Below, one piece after another: positions 47,235 to 59,290 of a stretch of 64,000 bases of DNA; positions within the stretch are counted from its first letter, which is position 1; each line of letters starts with the position of its first letter. Source of the DNA: Aspidapion aeneum (Eukaryota > Arthropoda > Insecta > Coleoptera > Brentidae); assembly GCA_963576565.1 (NCBI GenBank), contig OY755040.1, positions 83,656,821 through 83,720,820 on the forward strand. The letters are read 5' to 3'. Both the position numbers and the translations under genes were made by a program. The notes beneath the pieces were generated by a model. The model was not told the origin of the DNA and made no database searches. It saw nothing but the letters and a program-made list of their open reading frames with translations.

Positions 47235-47395
47235 TTAAAAAAGCCAGCCCCCTCTCTTAAGCTAATAGTTTTTTTAGAAATTTTTCACATATTTCATGAA
47301 TACAAATATAAAGTAACATAAAATACGGCCTGATGGGCTCTCCCCCACCCTCAAAACTGCTTCGGCCCCCTAAAACATTTTTCCAAATACGCCAC
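47235..47395. mobile_element. Degenerate hAT-like MITE
   Basis: Shares ATTTTTCACATATTTCATGAA and the terminal TACGCCACT with the MITE at 34983. The left terminus is eroded. Confidence 0.55.
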
Positions 47396-48100
47396 TAAAA
47401 AAAGCAAACGCTTTCAATAAAATTTATATGTATATTGAGTTGATTTAGGGTGGAATTTATAGTCGAGCATTAAGGTCGGACGTTTGCGGGGCGTCCTCAA
47501 AGATTTCTCAGCGTTTTTATTTTATAAAGCTTTCCTTAAGAAAGGTTGAGTCAAGGAAGCGAATGAGCTGGCTACATTGACATTTATATTAATTTTTGAT
47601 ATTTATGACAACTTTTAACAATTTCAGCTAATTTCTCAAGGTTGGTTTAAATAACAGTTTTTAGCTGTGATAAAAGTTTCGCTAGAACGAAAAATTTTGA
47701 TTGTGAAGAATGGTTTAAAACTATAAAAAATCCTACAAAATAAAAAACACATGGATGGAATTACCCACTTAAAAAAACAGGGGACAACAAAGGCCTGAAA
47801 GAAAATGAATTTGATGATCAATAAATTTATATAGAAAGCCTTTAGTATCATGAAAATGCCAAATTAATGTTTTAATGCAGTTGAATATTTACTTCAAATA
47901 TCATTTGTACGAAATCTGGTTAAGTTAAATGTTGTATTTTATGTTTATATGTATTAAATGTTTTATCAAAATTAAATATAATTTTTTGACTTCATATAAA
48001 ATATTTCTTTATTTGTTAGATAATAACCTTTTTGAAACTTTTCCAAATAGGTATTTGGTGGTTAGTATACAATTCAACATTTTTTTTTTAGAAAAACAAA
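47396..48100. other. Non-coding stretch
   Basis: AT-rich, no gene. A segment near 48045-48085 resembles the complement of 56100-56150. Confidence 0.35.
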
Positions 48101-48104
48101 TAAA

Positions 48105-49265
48105 CTCGCGGATCCAAAATGGCGGATCTTCCCATTTATGAACCAATATGCACTTTGCGATCTTTTAGGTCGCTGATTATTATTTTTAACTTAAACTAAA
48201 AAAATCAAAATGGCGGATCAAAAATGGCGGACTTTCACATTTCTGAACCAATATGCATCAAATTTTAGGGTGTTTCAGGTCGCTTATTATGATTCTAACC
48301 TCAACTTAAAACAAAATCAAAATGGCGGATAAAAATGGCAGATTGTCCCATTTATAAACCGATTTAAGTCAAAGTCGGAACTTTGCGATCATTCAGGTCG
48401 CTGATTATTATTTTTAAGTTAAACTAAAAAAATCAAAATGGCGGATAAAAAATGACGGACTCTCCCATTTATAAACCAATGTGCTTCAAATTCGGAACTT
48501 TAGGGTGTTCAGATCGCTGATTATGATTTCTAACTTAAACTTAAAAAAAAATCAAAATGGCGGATCCACAATTGTGCCTTCCTATTTATAAACCGATTTG
48601 CCTCAAACTTGAAACGTCGCGACGCTTAAGGTAACTCAATACAATTTTTGACTCAAATTTAAAAACATGAAAATGGCGGGTACAAATTGGCGGATTTTCC
48701 CATTTATGAGCCGATATACATCCAACTCGAAAATTTGGGGTGTTTTAGGTCGCTGATTATTATTTAATTGTTCATTGTTACAAGTGATTTAGTAACACCG
48801 CGGTGACACACCGGCGTTTAAACTTTTTAGTACAAAAAAAACTGAAATTTAAAAAAAAGATTAACTTTTTTTACAAAAAAATCTGGAATTTTAAAGCAAA
48901 ATATTTTGGTATATTGGTTCATACAAACCATTTTGTATCCGCTATTTTCATTAATTTTAAGTTTGGGTTAGAAATCGTAATCAGCGATCTCAAAATACCC
49001 TAAAGTTCCGAGTTTGATGCAAATTTATTTTAAGTTTAAGTTACAAATCATAATTAGGGACCTGAAACACCCCAAAGTTCCGAATTTGATGCACATTGGT
49101 TAATAAATGGGAAAGCCCGCCATTTTTCATCCGCCATTTTGATCTTTTTTAGTTTTAGTTAAAAATAATAATCAGCGAGCTGAAAGATCGTAAAGTTCCG
49201 AGTTTGATGTATATCGGTTCATAAATGGGAAAATCCGCTATTTTGGATCCGCCATTTTTATTGAT
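48105..49265. repeat. Foldback of AAAATGGCGGAT tandem units
   Basis: Left half: five to six units of about 118 bases (starts near 48108, 48210, 48325, 48437, 48557, 48672), each with ATCAAAATGGCGGAT, CCCATTTATAAACC and AGGTCGCTGATTATTATT. Right half (48930-49265): about three units in inverted order. Single related units occur near 17180 and 35450. Confidence 0.88.
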
Positions 49266-49288
49266 TTTCGCTTGTGGCGAAAATCAAT
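49260..49288. repeat. Perfect 12-bp stem hairpin
   Basis: ATTGATTTTCGC, loop TTGTG, GCGAAAATCAAT. The half-stem GCGAAAATCA recurs near 55808 and 56073. Confidence 0.85.
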
Positions 49289-51440
49289 TACTTGAGCCGC
49301 CTCAGCCGTAACATTATTTTTATTATTTTTTTTATTTTTATTATTTTTATTATTCCGTCCCTAGCACCCCTAGTGTATCGCGCTCGAATTTTGACGCTTA
49401 CTCGGGAACGCTTCGACGTAGAAGGATGAAATTTGGCGCACTGATTAAGAACTTACAGGAGACCAAAAATATCAATTTTGGGTCAAATCGGAAAATTTCA
49501 AGTAGGGGAAATAGGGGAAAAACCGACAAAAAGTGACTTTTTTTGATGTACCTCCGTTGGCACACCATAAGTGTCCAGGGGATTATTCTAGAAACTTGAG
49601 ATTTTGCACAAGTATACTCTTATGTGTGGTCAGGAAGCCTATTGTTTTTCAGCCAGATCGGAAAAAGTCAAGTGCCCCATTTTGGGGCTCTTCTGAATCC
49701 CTGCAGTGACGCATTTTCACTGTACAATAAAATTGGTCAGAATTTCACTGTTTATTTGCCGTTTTTTAAAATATATCTGGTCATTACTCCAAAACTGTTT
49801 AATGCATTTTAACCAAATTTTAAACATTTGCGGACCTAAGGGAGTGTTCGGTAACCGTATAGTTGGTTTTTAAAATTAGTTTTTGGTTTTTGAGTTTTGA
49901 GGATTTTTCAAAAACTATGCAAGGTTTTTGCAGTCAAAAATACTGAATCGAGAAATTTTTTTGCCCTTACACTTTTTGACAGTTCTCGAACTGCTATCTT
50001 TTTAAGAAAATACCAAACTATTTTTTAAAAAAAAGTTCGACTTTTCTAAGTTGTACCGTTTTTGAGTTTGAAAAATACTAAAAAACACGCAAAAATCACA
50101 ACGGAAATAACACGCATTTTTACAAAAATCGCGATATCTTTAAAACAGTAGGTCCGAATTGGACAAAAATTACACTACTCACTTTGCCGAACCTTTCTAC
50201 ATAAAACTTTATTTATAGTTTTAACCTTGATGTAGAGGGCGCTGGTGTAGGGCACTTAACATTTATCAAAACGGTCCAAAATTAATAAAAATCTTATAAA
50301 ATTAAAGGAATTTGCAAATATTTTTTGAAATATAATTCCAATAATAATAGGATTAATATCATGTTAAAGAAGAGACAAAAATCTATAAAATGACATATGT
50401 CATTTTTAAGTTATGACAAAATTTTCGTTTCAAGGTTTAATTTTTGATCAAATACCGCGAAAAATATTTGTAAAACGTCAACGAAATAGAATCTTATACA
50501 CAAATTGGTTGAAATAAATTAAAATTAAAAAATTATTTTTTGATGCATTGAGTCTGTAGCATGAGAGGAGCCGGAGCTACAATTCGTTTCATTATAAAAT
50601 AAATTATCTTGGACCCATAGTTTTTGATATTTATCCCAAAATATTTAAAAAGCTCAATAAATTTCATGTATTTTTATTTAAAAAATTACGATATCTTCAA
50701 AACCATACGTCAGATTTTGACGGAAGTTACACCATTCGCTTACTCGAACCTTTTTACATAGTAATCAGTCAACAGTTTTATCATTTTTATAGAGCGCGCT
50801 TAACAAAGTAACCAAAATTAAAAATTGTCGGTTCATAGATAAGAAATTCGCAAATGCCACATTTAACTATAGTATAGTATACTTTCATTTTAAAGAGCAG
50901 AATAAAATTTGCAAAATAGCAGATGTCATTTTTAAGTCAGTGTCTATTTAATTCTTCCTAGGTTAATTCTTTGGATTATATATTATTTACACGCCAAAGG
51001 ATAAAAGTGACAACAATATTTTTTTAAAGCAATACGTTTTTAGCATGAGGGGAGCGAGAGCTACATACTTTAGCGATAAAAAGGCACTTTAATTAAATTA
51101 CATTATTATTAAAGTCCAGTGATAATAACATCAGTTGTAAGGGGTTGGCAAAGGCAAATAATGAGTAGTTATTAAATGAATTACACTTAGTTGACTAATT
51201 AACATTTTATTTTTGAATCAGTGTCCAATTCCAAGGCTAAATATTAAAAAAAACAAAAATTTTTCGTGGCTAAACGTATATAAAAATGTTTTGTTTCTCT
51301 TGTATTATTCCATGAGCATAGTTTCTTTTGTATTCGGTAGATGTCGCCACTTGTGCTTAAAGCATACCGTATGCATTATTTTTCATTTCTCTTATCAATA
51401 TCGTAAGATGAAATTTATATACCGTCTCTCCAACTTTACA
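49289..51440. other. Non-coding stretch
   Basis: TTA/T-rich simple sequence near 49310-49350. GAGTCTGTAGCATGAG-like blocks near 50560, 51040 and 55485 suggest an old dispersed repeat. No gene seen. Confidence 0.4.
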
Positions 51441-51450
51441 AAGGTGTTAC

Positions 51451-51525
51451 ATTGACCATGCACGGTTCTGAAGGGTTCCTTAAGCACGAAACAGTTAACT
51501 GTCAACACTTAATGGGTGGCCATTA
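51451..51525 (+). ncRNA. Hammerhead ribozyme remnant, copy 3
   Basis: Aligns to the two copies at 38.5 and 39.0 kb, with the same downstream block (CCATTAGATCTT, CCCCCGTG, GGCCACGG, CCGATTATCCACGAAAA) and a similar upstream block. The core reads CTGAAGG instead of CTGAGGA, stem II (GTTC / GCAC) has a mismatch, and stem I is weakened. GAAAC, stem III and the GTC site persist. Probably inactive. Confidence 0.75.
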
Positions 51526-51734
51526 GATCTTAAACCCCCGTGGGTGTACAGCATTCGAGCTGGCCACGGAAAAACACAAGAGGAACCTTTCTACACCCGA
51601 TTATCCACGAAAAAAATTTGTTTTCTTTATTCACGGGTGCCAAACTTTACGTTTTAAATATATTTCGCAAAATATTTAAAAAAACTTTTCGAAACTAGTA
51701 AAAACCTTTAATTTTAAAATGTATATTGGAGAAC

Positions 51735-51940
51735 TTGGCTATACTTTTATCTCAATTATTATATAGATTTCTCTTAGTTTCTGTCAGTCTGTCAAATCAC
51801 AGCTCTCTAGCGTTTCTGGAAGTTGGTAATGTTACTTTTACATAACTTTACATGTATAGGGAAGGGGAGTAAATTATAATTTCGGGTTTTTTATTTTTTC
51901 CAATAGTTTTGTCATAGTTCCTATCAGTCTGCAAGGCATC
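51735..51940. repeat. Inverted single copy of the 142-bp satellite plus hairpin arm
   Basis: AACTTGGCTATACTTTTATC matches the hairpin arm of 11.6 kb, followed by AGCTCTCTAGCGTTTCTGGAAG and the rest of one satellite unit in inverted orientation. Confidence 0.8.
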
Positions 51941-52457
51941 TTTTTAGACTATATTGTGTATCCATTTGGATACGCAGTCCTTCAGATTGGATACCCAGTA
52001 AACAGGAAATGGATACCTACTTTTGGGCCTTGGCCTTATAAAATATAATTAAAATATGATACCTAAAATACAGGGTGTAATTTAAATGATGAACCAATCT
52101 TTAAGAGATGGTTCGGAAGGTCCAAAGCAGACAAAAAGTTCAAATAACTTTTTGCCAAGTTATAGCATTTTTTAAGTTTGGAAAGTAGGGAAAAACGATG
52201 AATTTTAAAATATCAAATTGAACAACGTTGCTTTTTTCCAAGAAAATATAGATAGGTTAAGGATACAGTGTGGCCAAATAATCTTTGGAATACGTATAAA
52301 TTTCTCAATTCTTTTAAGAATTAATATTTTTATGAGCTATTAAATTTACACAAAAGAAATTGAAATAGATTTTTGTACATGTCTAAAGGACCCTTAAAAC
52401 AAATATAAAATAATAATATTAGCACTATATTTTAACGATTTTTGGTAATAATTTTAG
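51941..52457. other. Non-coding stretch
   Basis: TACAGGGTGTAATTTAAATG near 52070 resembles a TIR terminus but no partner was found. Confidence 0.35.
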
Positions 52458-53710
52458 GTCTATCTATCTATCTATCTATTTAGCTTTCTTCGATCCATCT
52501 TTGGACATAGGCCTCCCCTAATATCTTCCACTCTTCTCTGTCTGTCGCCCTGTTCATCCATCTAGTCCCTGCATGTCTCTTCAAATTGTCCACTATCTCA
52601 TTTGGGGTCTTCCCCTACTTCTTTTATTTTGCCAAGGTCTCCAGTCTACAATGCATTTGTTCCATCGATTGTCTTTCAGTTTGATATTTTGACCAGCAAA
52701 TTTCCATTTTAATTTTGCTACCTCTCCTCTGACATCCCTTACTTTTGTTTTATTTCTTATCCATTCATTCCTTTTTCTATCTGTTAGATCTTTGGGCTTT
52801 TGTTACCTTATCCATGTTTGATTTTGTAAGCGTCCAGGTCTGGGATCCATATGTGAGCACAGGAAGAATGCATTGGTTATACCCTTTCGTTTTAAGGTAC
52901 TGAGGATATTTTTTTTTATTATGTAGCTTAATTTACCGAATGCTGCCCAGGCCAATCTTACTCGTCTCTTGATTTCAGCTGTTTGGTTTTCTTTTTTTAG
53001 TTTAATAATTTGTCTCAGATATATATTCATCTACTTGTTCTATTTTTTCTTGGTTTATTCTGGTGATATCTTCATCTGTGTTTGTTATGATTTTAGTTTT
53101 AGTGTAGTTCATACTCAAGCCTATATTTTTAGCTGCTGTATCCAGTTCTCCCAGCATTTTTATAAGTTCCTCTTTCTTATCTGTTATTAAGGCAATATCG
53201 TCAGCATATCTTAGGTGGTTCAAGTATTGTCCGCTTACTTTGATGCCTATTTCTTCCCAGTCTAAGTTTTTAAAAACATCTTCTAGGGCCTGGTTAAATA
53301 GTTTAGGGGATATTGTGTCATCCTGTCTGACACCTGTTCTTATGCGGATTGGCTTGGTCCCTTCGTGGATTTTGATTGATGTTTTTGCTTCGCTATATAT
53401 ATTGGCTATTAAATCTGTGTATTTGTGATCTATTTGGCTACTAATTAAAGATGCTTTTACTGCCCAGTGCTCAATACTATCAAAAGCTTTTTCAAAGTCT
53501 ATAACGCAATATAGAGTGGAATGTTGTATTCGTTGGTCATAGTTCTTATCAGCGTATCATTTATTTCATCTATATTTTCGTTCGTTAGCTGTTCATTTAG
53601 CATTTCTTTGTATATGGCTTTATTTTCTGTAAGTTTACTCATGTCAAGTTGTTTATTTTTATTGCTAATTTTCCTTTCTGACCATCCTGTTATCACTGCC
53701 TGTTGTAAAG
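52458..53710 (-). pseudogene. RTE-like LINE fragment, degenerate, with (TAGA)n tail
   Basis: On the minus strand the RT core is readable in pieces: DFEKAFDSI (motif A) near 53490-53465, TISPKLF (motif B) near 53300, YADDIAL (motif C) near 53195. It continues into RRVRLAWAAFGKL near 52950 and a decayed C-terminal region that ends at a TCTA microsatellite (52458-52482), i.e. a (TAGA)n 3' tail. There are several frameshifts (one just before motif A near 53500) and many stops in the last 400 bases; the motif B glycine position reads RQDDT. It is much older than the copy at 5358 and is distinct from it in sequence. Confidence 0.8.
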
Positions 53711-55136
53711 CTATTTAGGACTGTTACATCTCTAACAATGCTTTTTCAGTAGTCAGGCTGAGCCATGTCCACTTTCGTTGCGGTTTCTTCCTATAGAACT
53801 AATTAATTGCATACATGTGTCTTTCCTCTAGATAGTTCATTAAGGTTGTGCCCCTGTCATTCCTTTCGCCATATCCAAAATCCCCTATTTTGGATATTAG
53901 CTTTGAGTATTTCTATTTATTTTCAAATAATTTTACCATGTAATTATTACCCTTATTGTCATGCATAATTTCAGAAAATGTCGATTTTCTGTTATGATTT
54001 TTAAGGAAGTTATAACAAAAAATAAAATAATAGCTGTTAAGTTTGGCACCCTTTATCTAAAAAACAAAGAACTATAATGCAAAATATAATAAGAAAAAGT
54101 CCTTCTTTTGATCTTTTCTACCACCTATTAAAGTTTGCTATTATTATGTAATAAACCTGATATTATGTTAAATGTTTGTATGTTATGGTAAGAATTTTAA
54201 GATATTTGAAAGTATCAATTTGGTCTCAAAAAAAACCATTTATAAAAGTGAGCGCTTTTCAAATATACCTGGTGGGCAAAAAAACCCGACAAAATGTTTT
54301 TCGTTATAACTCTTCAACTATAACACCAATTTTACCAAAGCAAAGAGTAGTTGGCAGGGATTGATTGATCGAACATTATGTCGGAAATGTAGGATATTTT
54401 TTTGTTTGTAAGAAAACTCTATCTTTGTTAAGCACAACGAGATAGGAATCGTTAAAAACGATTTCGGTCCCTAAAAATTGATTTTTGCTTCAACTATATT
54501 GTTTTACAGGTTGTAACGATTGTCTTCTAAATCCTGTCTGTATTAATTTCCTTATAAATAAATTTTTGCCGAACCGATTTTAATAAAATATAAAGTGGAA
54601 CAGATTGATTGCTTTTAAAAGATCACTATTAAAATTTGCCGTCATTGTAAAATCCAAAATGGCGGTCATAAAAACTTTAATTTTTAAAAAGGCTGTTTAT
54701 TCTTATATTTTTTGAATATTTTTTGATTTTTATCGGAAAAGTTTTACAGATTATGCGATTGCCTTGCCATTTCTATGTGCATTCATTTCCTCATAAATTC
54801 ATTATTACTAAACTGACAATAAAATAAACAGCATCATGGTGAAATTCTCCGCCAACTCTAAATATTGACCCTCCATAAAGGATAGTTGTTTCTTATGTTA
54901 CGATAAATTTTTCGACCCTTTTTTGAATTTATTTATTAGATCCACCACTCACAACGAGGTACTAATCATAAAAAAATAAATCCTCGCAACATACAAAGAA
55001 GTGATCCTTTCAAGAAGGACAAATTTGACTTTTTTTCCAACATCTTGGATTTAAAATTGTCGAAAAATTTCAATAGTTTTGTTCAAAGAGCAATACTTCT
55101 TTTTTTATTATTGAAATCGGTTCAGTGATTATTGCA
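53711..55136. other. Non-coding stretch
   Basis: AT-rich; no gene. A CCAAAATGGCGG word near 54655 is the only notable item. Confidence 0.4.
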
Positions 55137-55144
55137 GACAGAAG

Positions 55145-55340
55145 CACTGGCGGATCCAGGGCACTAGGGGCACTTGCCCCCCCGAGAATTTTTTGACTAT
55201 ACAAAAAATAAGTAAAAAGTAAGGTTTTTGCTAATAAAAATGCAAAATTTTTCAAAAATTATATATCGTTTTTTACCAACAGAGAATGTCACCTAAAGTG
55301 CCCCCCCCCCCCCCGAGAATCACTTCTGGATACGCCCTTG
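55145..55340. mobile_element. hAT-like MITE with exact 8-bp TSD (196 bp)
   Basis: CACTGGCGGATCCAG ... CTGGATACGCCCTTG, flanked by GACAGAAG at 55137-55144 and 55341-55348. Poly-C run near the right end. Confidence 0.92.
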
Positions 55341-55559
55341 GACAGAAGTTAAAGCAACAGTTGGAATAACAATTATTATTTAAAGAACCACTAAACGGAT
55401 TTTATAGAATAAAATATTAATGCATTTATGAGAAAATGATACTTGATCAAGTATCAAGGAAAATATGTAATTTTTTGAGACCGTGAGTCTGTCGCATGAG
55501 CAAAGCGAGAGTTACACATTTTAGGGATGAAAAATTCCCTTTTTAATAACTGTGTATGA

Positions 55560-56054
55560 GTTCGATATTAACTTAAATTAATACTGGTAAATTAAATTTG
55601 CAAAGCGAATTATTGACAAAAGTAACTTTGTGAAGTAAATTTTATTAACACAAATTTATGAACCAATAATAATCCTCCAAATTCTTGGTTTGAAACTTGT
55701 AGACAATGATTTTGCTTCCAATCCCCCAAATGTTATTGTACGATATCAATAGAAATACTGTTAAACATATTTTTATAAATAATTAAACACAAAATCTCGC
55801 CGCAGCGAAAATCAATGCTGCAAACAGTTTTAAAAGTGTTGGATGTAAAAAATTTGCGAAGCAAATGTGTTAATGAACTAATTTTGAAGCAAATTTTTCT
55901 CAACACAAATTTGCAAATTTGTTAATAAACTAATTTGCAAAGCAATAATTTGCAAAGCAAATTTTTCTCAACACAAATTTGCGAAGCAAATTTGGTAATA
56001 AACTAATTTGCGAAGCAAATTTTTTCCAACACAAATTTGCTTCGCAAATTTGTG
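55560..56054. repeat. TTTGCGAAGCAAAT repeats
   Basis: Units of about 60 bases with CACAAATTTGCGAAGCAAAT and AATAAACTAATTTGC, at least five diverged copies from about 55850, ending in the hairpin CACAAATTTGC-TTC-GCAAATTTGTG (56030-56054). Confidence 0.8.
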
Positions 56055-56090
56055 ATACGGATGTTTTCGCGTAGCGAAAATCATCCGTAT
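56055..56090. repeat. Hairpin with 16-bp stem
   Basis: ATACGGATGTTTTCGC, loop GTA, GCGAAAATCATCCGTAT, one bulged base. Directly abuts the previous hairpin. Confidence 0.85.
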
Positions 56091-57300
56091 GTTATTTATT
56101 TTTCTAATAAAAAAAATGTTGAATTGTATACTAGTCACCAAATACCTATTTAGAAAAGTTTGAAAAAAGTTATGATCAAACAAATATATTATATGACGTC
56201 AAGTTAAATAAAACTGTTAAACAATTAATAGTAATATCGTAAAACAAAAAATCTCGCGCGGACTGTCCTCCCGGCCAATTATCCGCGGTGAATTGTCCCC
56301 CTACTCTACTTGAGACTTAAATTAAATTTCTGTCTAAATTTTTATTAATATTACAAAATATGTGAAATTTAGGTAGCTGCCTATTTATTAAAACTGTCTT
56401 TATCTATAAGGTTGATAAATTGATTTTTTCAACAGCCCGCTTTACTTTTTAATCTACCAATTAAAGGAAAAACCAAATTGTTGTCTTCCTCAACTAATTA
56501 TTTGGTTGCATAAAATCTCAAAAGCAACCGTCACAAATTTTTTAAACTAGTGCGCATTATCAGGAAGCGAACTAACAACAGAAATCGTTATTAATTTATA
56601 TTTGTAGTTTAAAAGTATTGAAATAAATAAATAAATAAATAATTTTTTTTATTATATTAATTTAAAGATTATTTGCAAATAAACAAATCGCGTGCGATTT
56701 TATTTGGCTTTTAATCTGAAGATCGAATGAAAACTTTCCTCGTCAAGGCAAATATCGTTTAAAAGCTACATGCTTAAATATAAAAGAGATATGAGAATTT
56801 AGTACTAAACGGTTTATTCAGCGTTGTGTACATTGCCCTAAAAAGCTCGCTCTAATAGTTAATTGAAGCTAAAAATCGTATAAAATTTTGTCATATCGTT
56901 CCTATATATGATCAAGTTTTACATTTTTAACAAATAAATTAACAAAAACGTGATTGTTTTCAAGTTACAATGAGATAAACCACCCCCCGTAGGTAGTTTA
57001 GAATTTAGGACGATTTTTAGTCGGAATCCCATGCCCTAGGGGTTTAAAGTGACGTAGAAGTCTAAATTAGACAGTTGTAGAAAAATCAGTTTTCCATGTT
57101 TTCTTCTTTTTTCCGGTCTATATGGTCCATTTCAAGAACAAATCGTCTTAAATTTCAATTTTTAGGACATTTTATCGTCCGTACAGGTAAAAATACCAAA
57201 CCAATTGCGGCCTGTTTCGGCAAAAAATCAATTTTTCCAAACCAATGCACATTTAAATTTTAAACCTAAACCTTAAACTTAAACCAAAACCTAGACTAAA
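56091..57300. other. Non-coding stretch
   Basis: A GC-rich word block (GGCCAATTATCCGCGGTGAATTG) near 56273 relates to the AATTCGCCGCGG words. (AAAT)n near 56620. No gene. Confidence 0.4.
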
Positions 57301-58008
57301 ACTTACGCCTTAGTAAATACTGGTGTTAATGTTTAAAAATTATTTTAAAAATAAACTACTGGGCCAAAAAATTTTCAAGATTTAATTTGAAATGACCCAA
57401 TGGGTAACATCATTTTTAGTTATTACATTTTTGCACCTTTAGAATAAAAAGTGCACTTTTCCACTTAAATCCTCAGAATGAAAAGTGATGGCTAGACATG
57501 GCTACGCTCGTGGTACAAAATTTCGTCTCGGGATAAGAAGTGTGACATTTATTTAAAGTTTGAATCCTTGTAGGATTAAAAGTACATAAATTTAAGGCAT
57601 TTCCCATGTCAATAGGTACAAGGTATTTATTTTTTGCCAAAACTCTTGGCAATAATACCAGTAGCCATATCATAATAAAAAAATAATTTGCACTAATAGG
57701 CCAGTCATTAGAGCTTAAAAGTTGGTGTAGTGAAGATTTTATATTGTTTGAATTCTCCGTCGTGGAGCATCTTTGTAATTTGTAAAATTAGTGACGATTT
57801 TGACATATGTTTACATTGGAAGCCTTATAAAAACAATCAGTGTTTCACCTTGGCGTAGGGGGGCGACTCGTTTTCTATGTATTTCCATAGTGTTAATTCT
57901 CAAATGGTAAGCATTTTACAAAAAATATGTAATAAAGTTTATTGTAGGAAACTAAATTATCTTTTAAACAATGTAGCACTTAGATGGGCCAATTCCACGA
58001 TTAGCACT

Positions 58009-59290
58009 TGTTACGAATAAAATTACATTTTCTTCGTAACGCGTTTTTGCTAAGTGAATTTAAATATTCCTCTAGCGACATCTTACGTGAGAGAGTTTAA
58101 TTAGAATATGTAGAAAATAAACCGGTGACTTGCACACTACCTATCTGTAGTCAGGTTAAGCTCGATATTATTGATTTTATGCAGCGATCTAACTGCTGGG
58201 AGAGGTTCATTTTGAATATGTTTCAGTTTTGGAATAGGATCGAGTGAGTTGTCTGTCCCTTTTTTGTCATTGGGGTGAAACAGGGATAGAAAGAATTTTC
58301 TGGTTGTTCAACTTGTACGACAGACATTGCGTAATTGGCCGTGTTGTATTTTAACCTAAAAAGCTTTGTTTTGCGAATACTATTTACAGATTTATTTACC
58401 TATAAAACAATAAACATGGGTTTTTTGTAATTTAAATAAAGTGACTCAAATTTATTCAGTCAGTTTTAGTCTTATTAATAAATACGGATTTGTGTTATTG
58501 ATTTTCTGGAGAATGAAGATTTTGGGGTTTTAAGGAATCTGATTGATCAGTGATTGTTATGCAGTTTGGGGAATTGAGAGGAATTGGACGAAAAATCGCT
58601 CTCTTTTGTTCGAGCATTTGTCGAGAAACAAGGTATTTTAATTATGTTATAACATAACCTTAAAAAATTTTTTTTGTTCATCAATCATGGCTTGAAATTT
58701 TTTTTATAGGATAAATTAGAACTTTGCTCTAATTTTAATCAATGGTAATATGAAATTCAATTGCATATACCAGATTTTTATTTTTAATTAGGTCAATATG
58801 TTATAACATAAATGTTAGCTCCCGCTAAATTTCGCGGTGTTTGTAAATTTTAAAACCACACAATTGAATGACGGGCAGAGTGCATTTTCGCGCATTTTGG
58901 ACATGCGCACCAAGAATCAGTGAGATCCTTTTTCGACCGCCTCGAGAAATGGCGTGTTAATTTATTTTCTCCAACTTTTTCAAATTTCTACACTTGAAAG
59001 TGCTCGATTTTGGTGTACTGAAGCAGAGAACTAGAAACTTCAGCCCTTCAGCTACGTGGTGACATAATTAGATCCAGATAGGGGCCCCTTGGAAGTGGAG
59101 AAATTGGCTGCAAACTGTTGAGTGCTTTGTCTCTGATTTCCGTTGTGTGGTACCCACAATTAACCTATGGACCTTTTAATCATTTCGTAATTTCATATCA
59201 ATATATTTATGTTTGTTCGCGCTTTCATTAATTAAAATATATACAGTCCATTGCATTTATCGTTTTTCTTACTGCGGGCATAACATAAGT
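58009..59290 (+). repeat. 5' LTR and leader region (LTR right end not determined)
   Basis: Starts TGTTACGAA, with a perfect 8-base stem GTTACGAA/TTCGTAAC in the first 33 bases. AATAAA signals at about 58407 and 58436 are candidate polyadenylation signals. Candidate LTR ends lie between about 58440 and 59286; I could not identify a convincing primer binding site. Confidence 0.6.

Larger units (their letters stand above)
46625..57325. mobile_element. Harbinger-like TIR pair enclosing a 10.7-kb nest
   Basis: CACCAGTATTTACTAAG (46625-46641) and its exact complement (57309-57325), flanked by TTA at 46622-46624 and 57326-57328. Removing the insert and one TTA rebuilds the uninterrupted sequence of copy A at 21700-21735. 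The 3-bp TTA duplication fits PIF/Harbinger (TWA target). No Harbinger transposase or Myb-like gene is found; the inside holds other elements (foldback, hammerhead remnant, LINE fragment, hAT MITEs), so the founding element has probably been enlarged by nesting or is a large non-autonomous element. Confidence 0.8.
34318..58008. repeat. Family X long repeat, copy B (split in three)
   Basis: Segments 34318-34960, 43430-46624 and 57326-58008 are colinear with copy A. The gaps are filled by an 8.4-kb nest (about 34961-43429) and by the 10.7-kb Harbinger-like nest (46625-57325). At 58009 the BEL element interrupts it inside TTAGCACTT. Both copies keep the same short open stretch near 19149/44819, but I see no domain in it. 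Confidence 0.8.
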
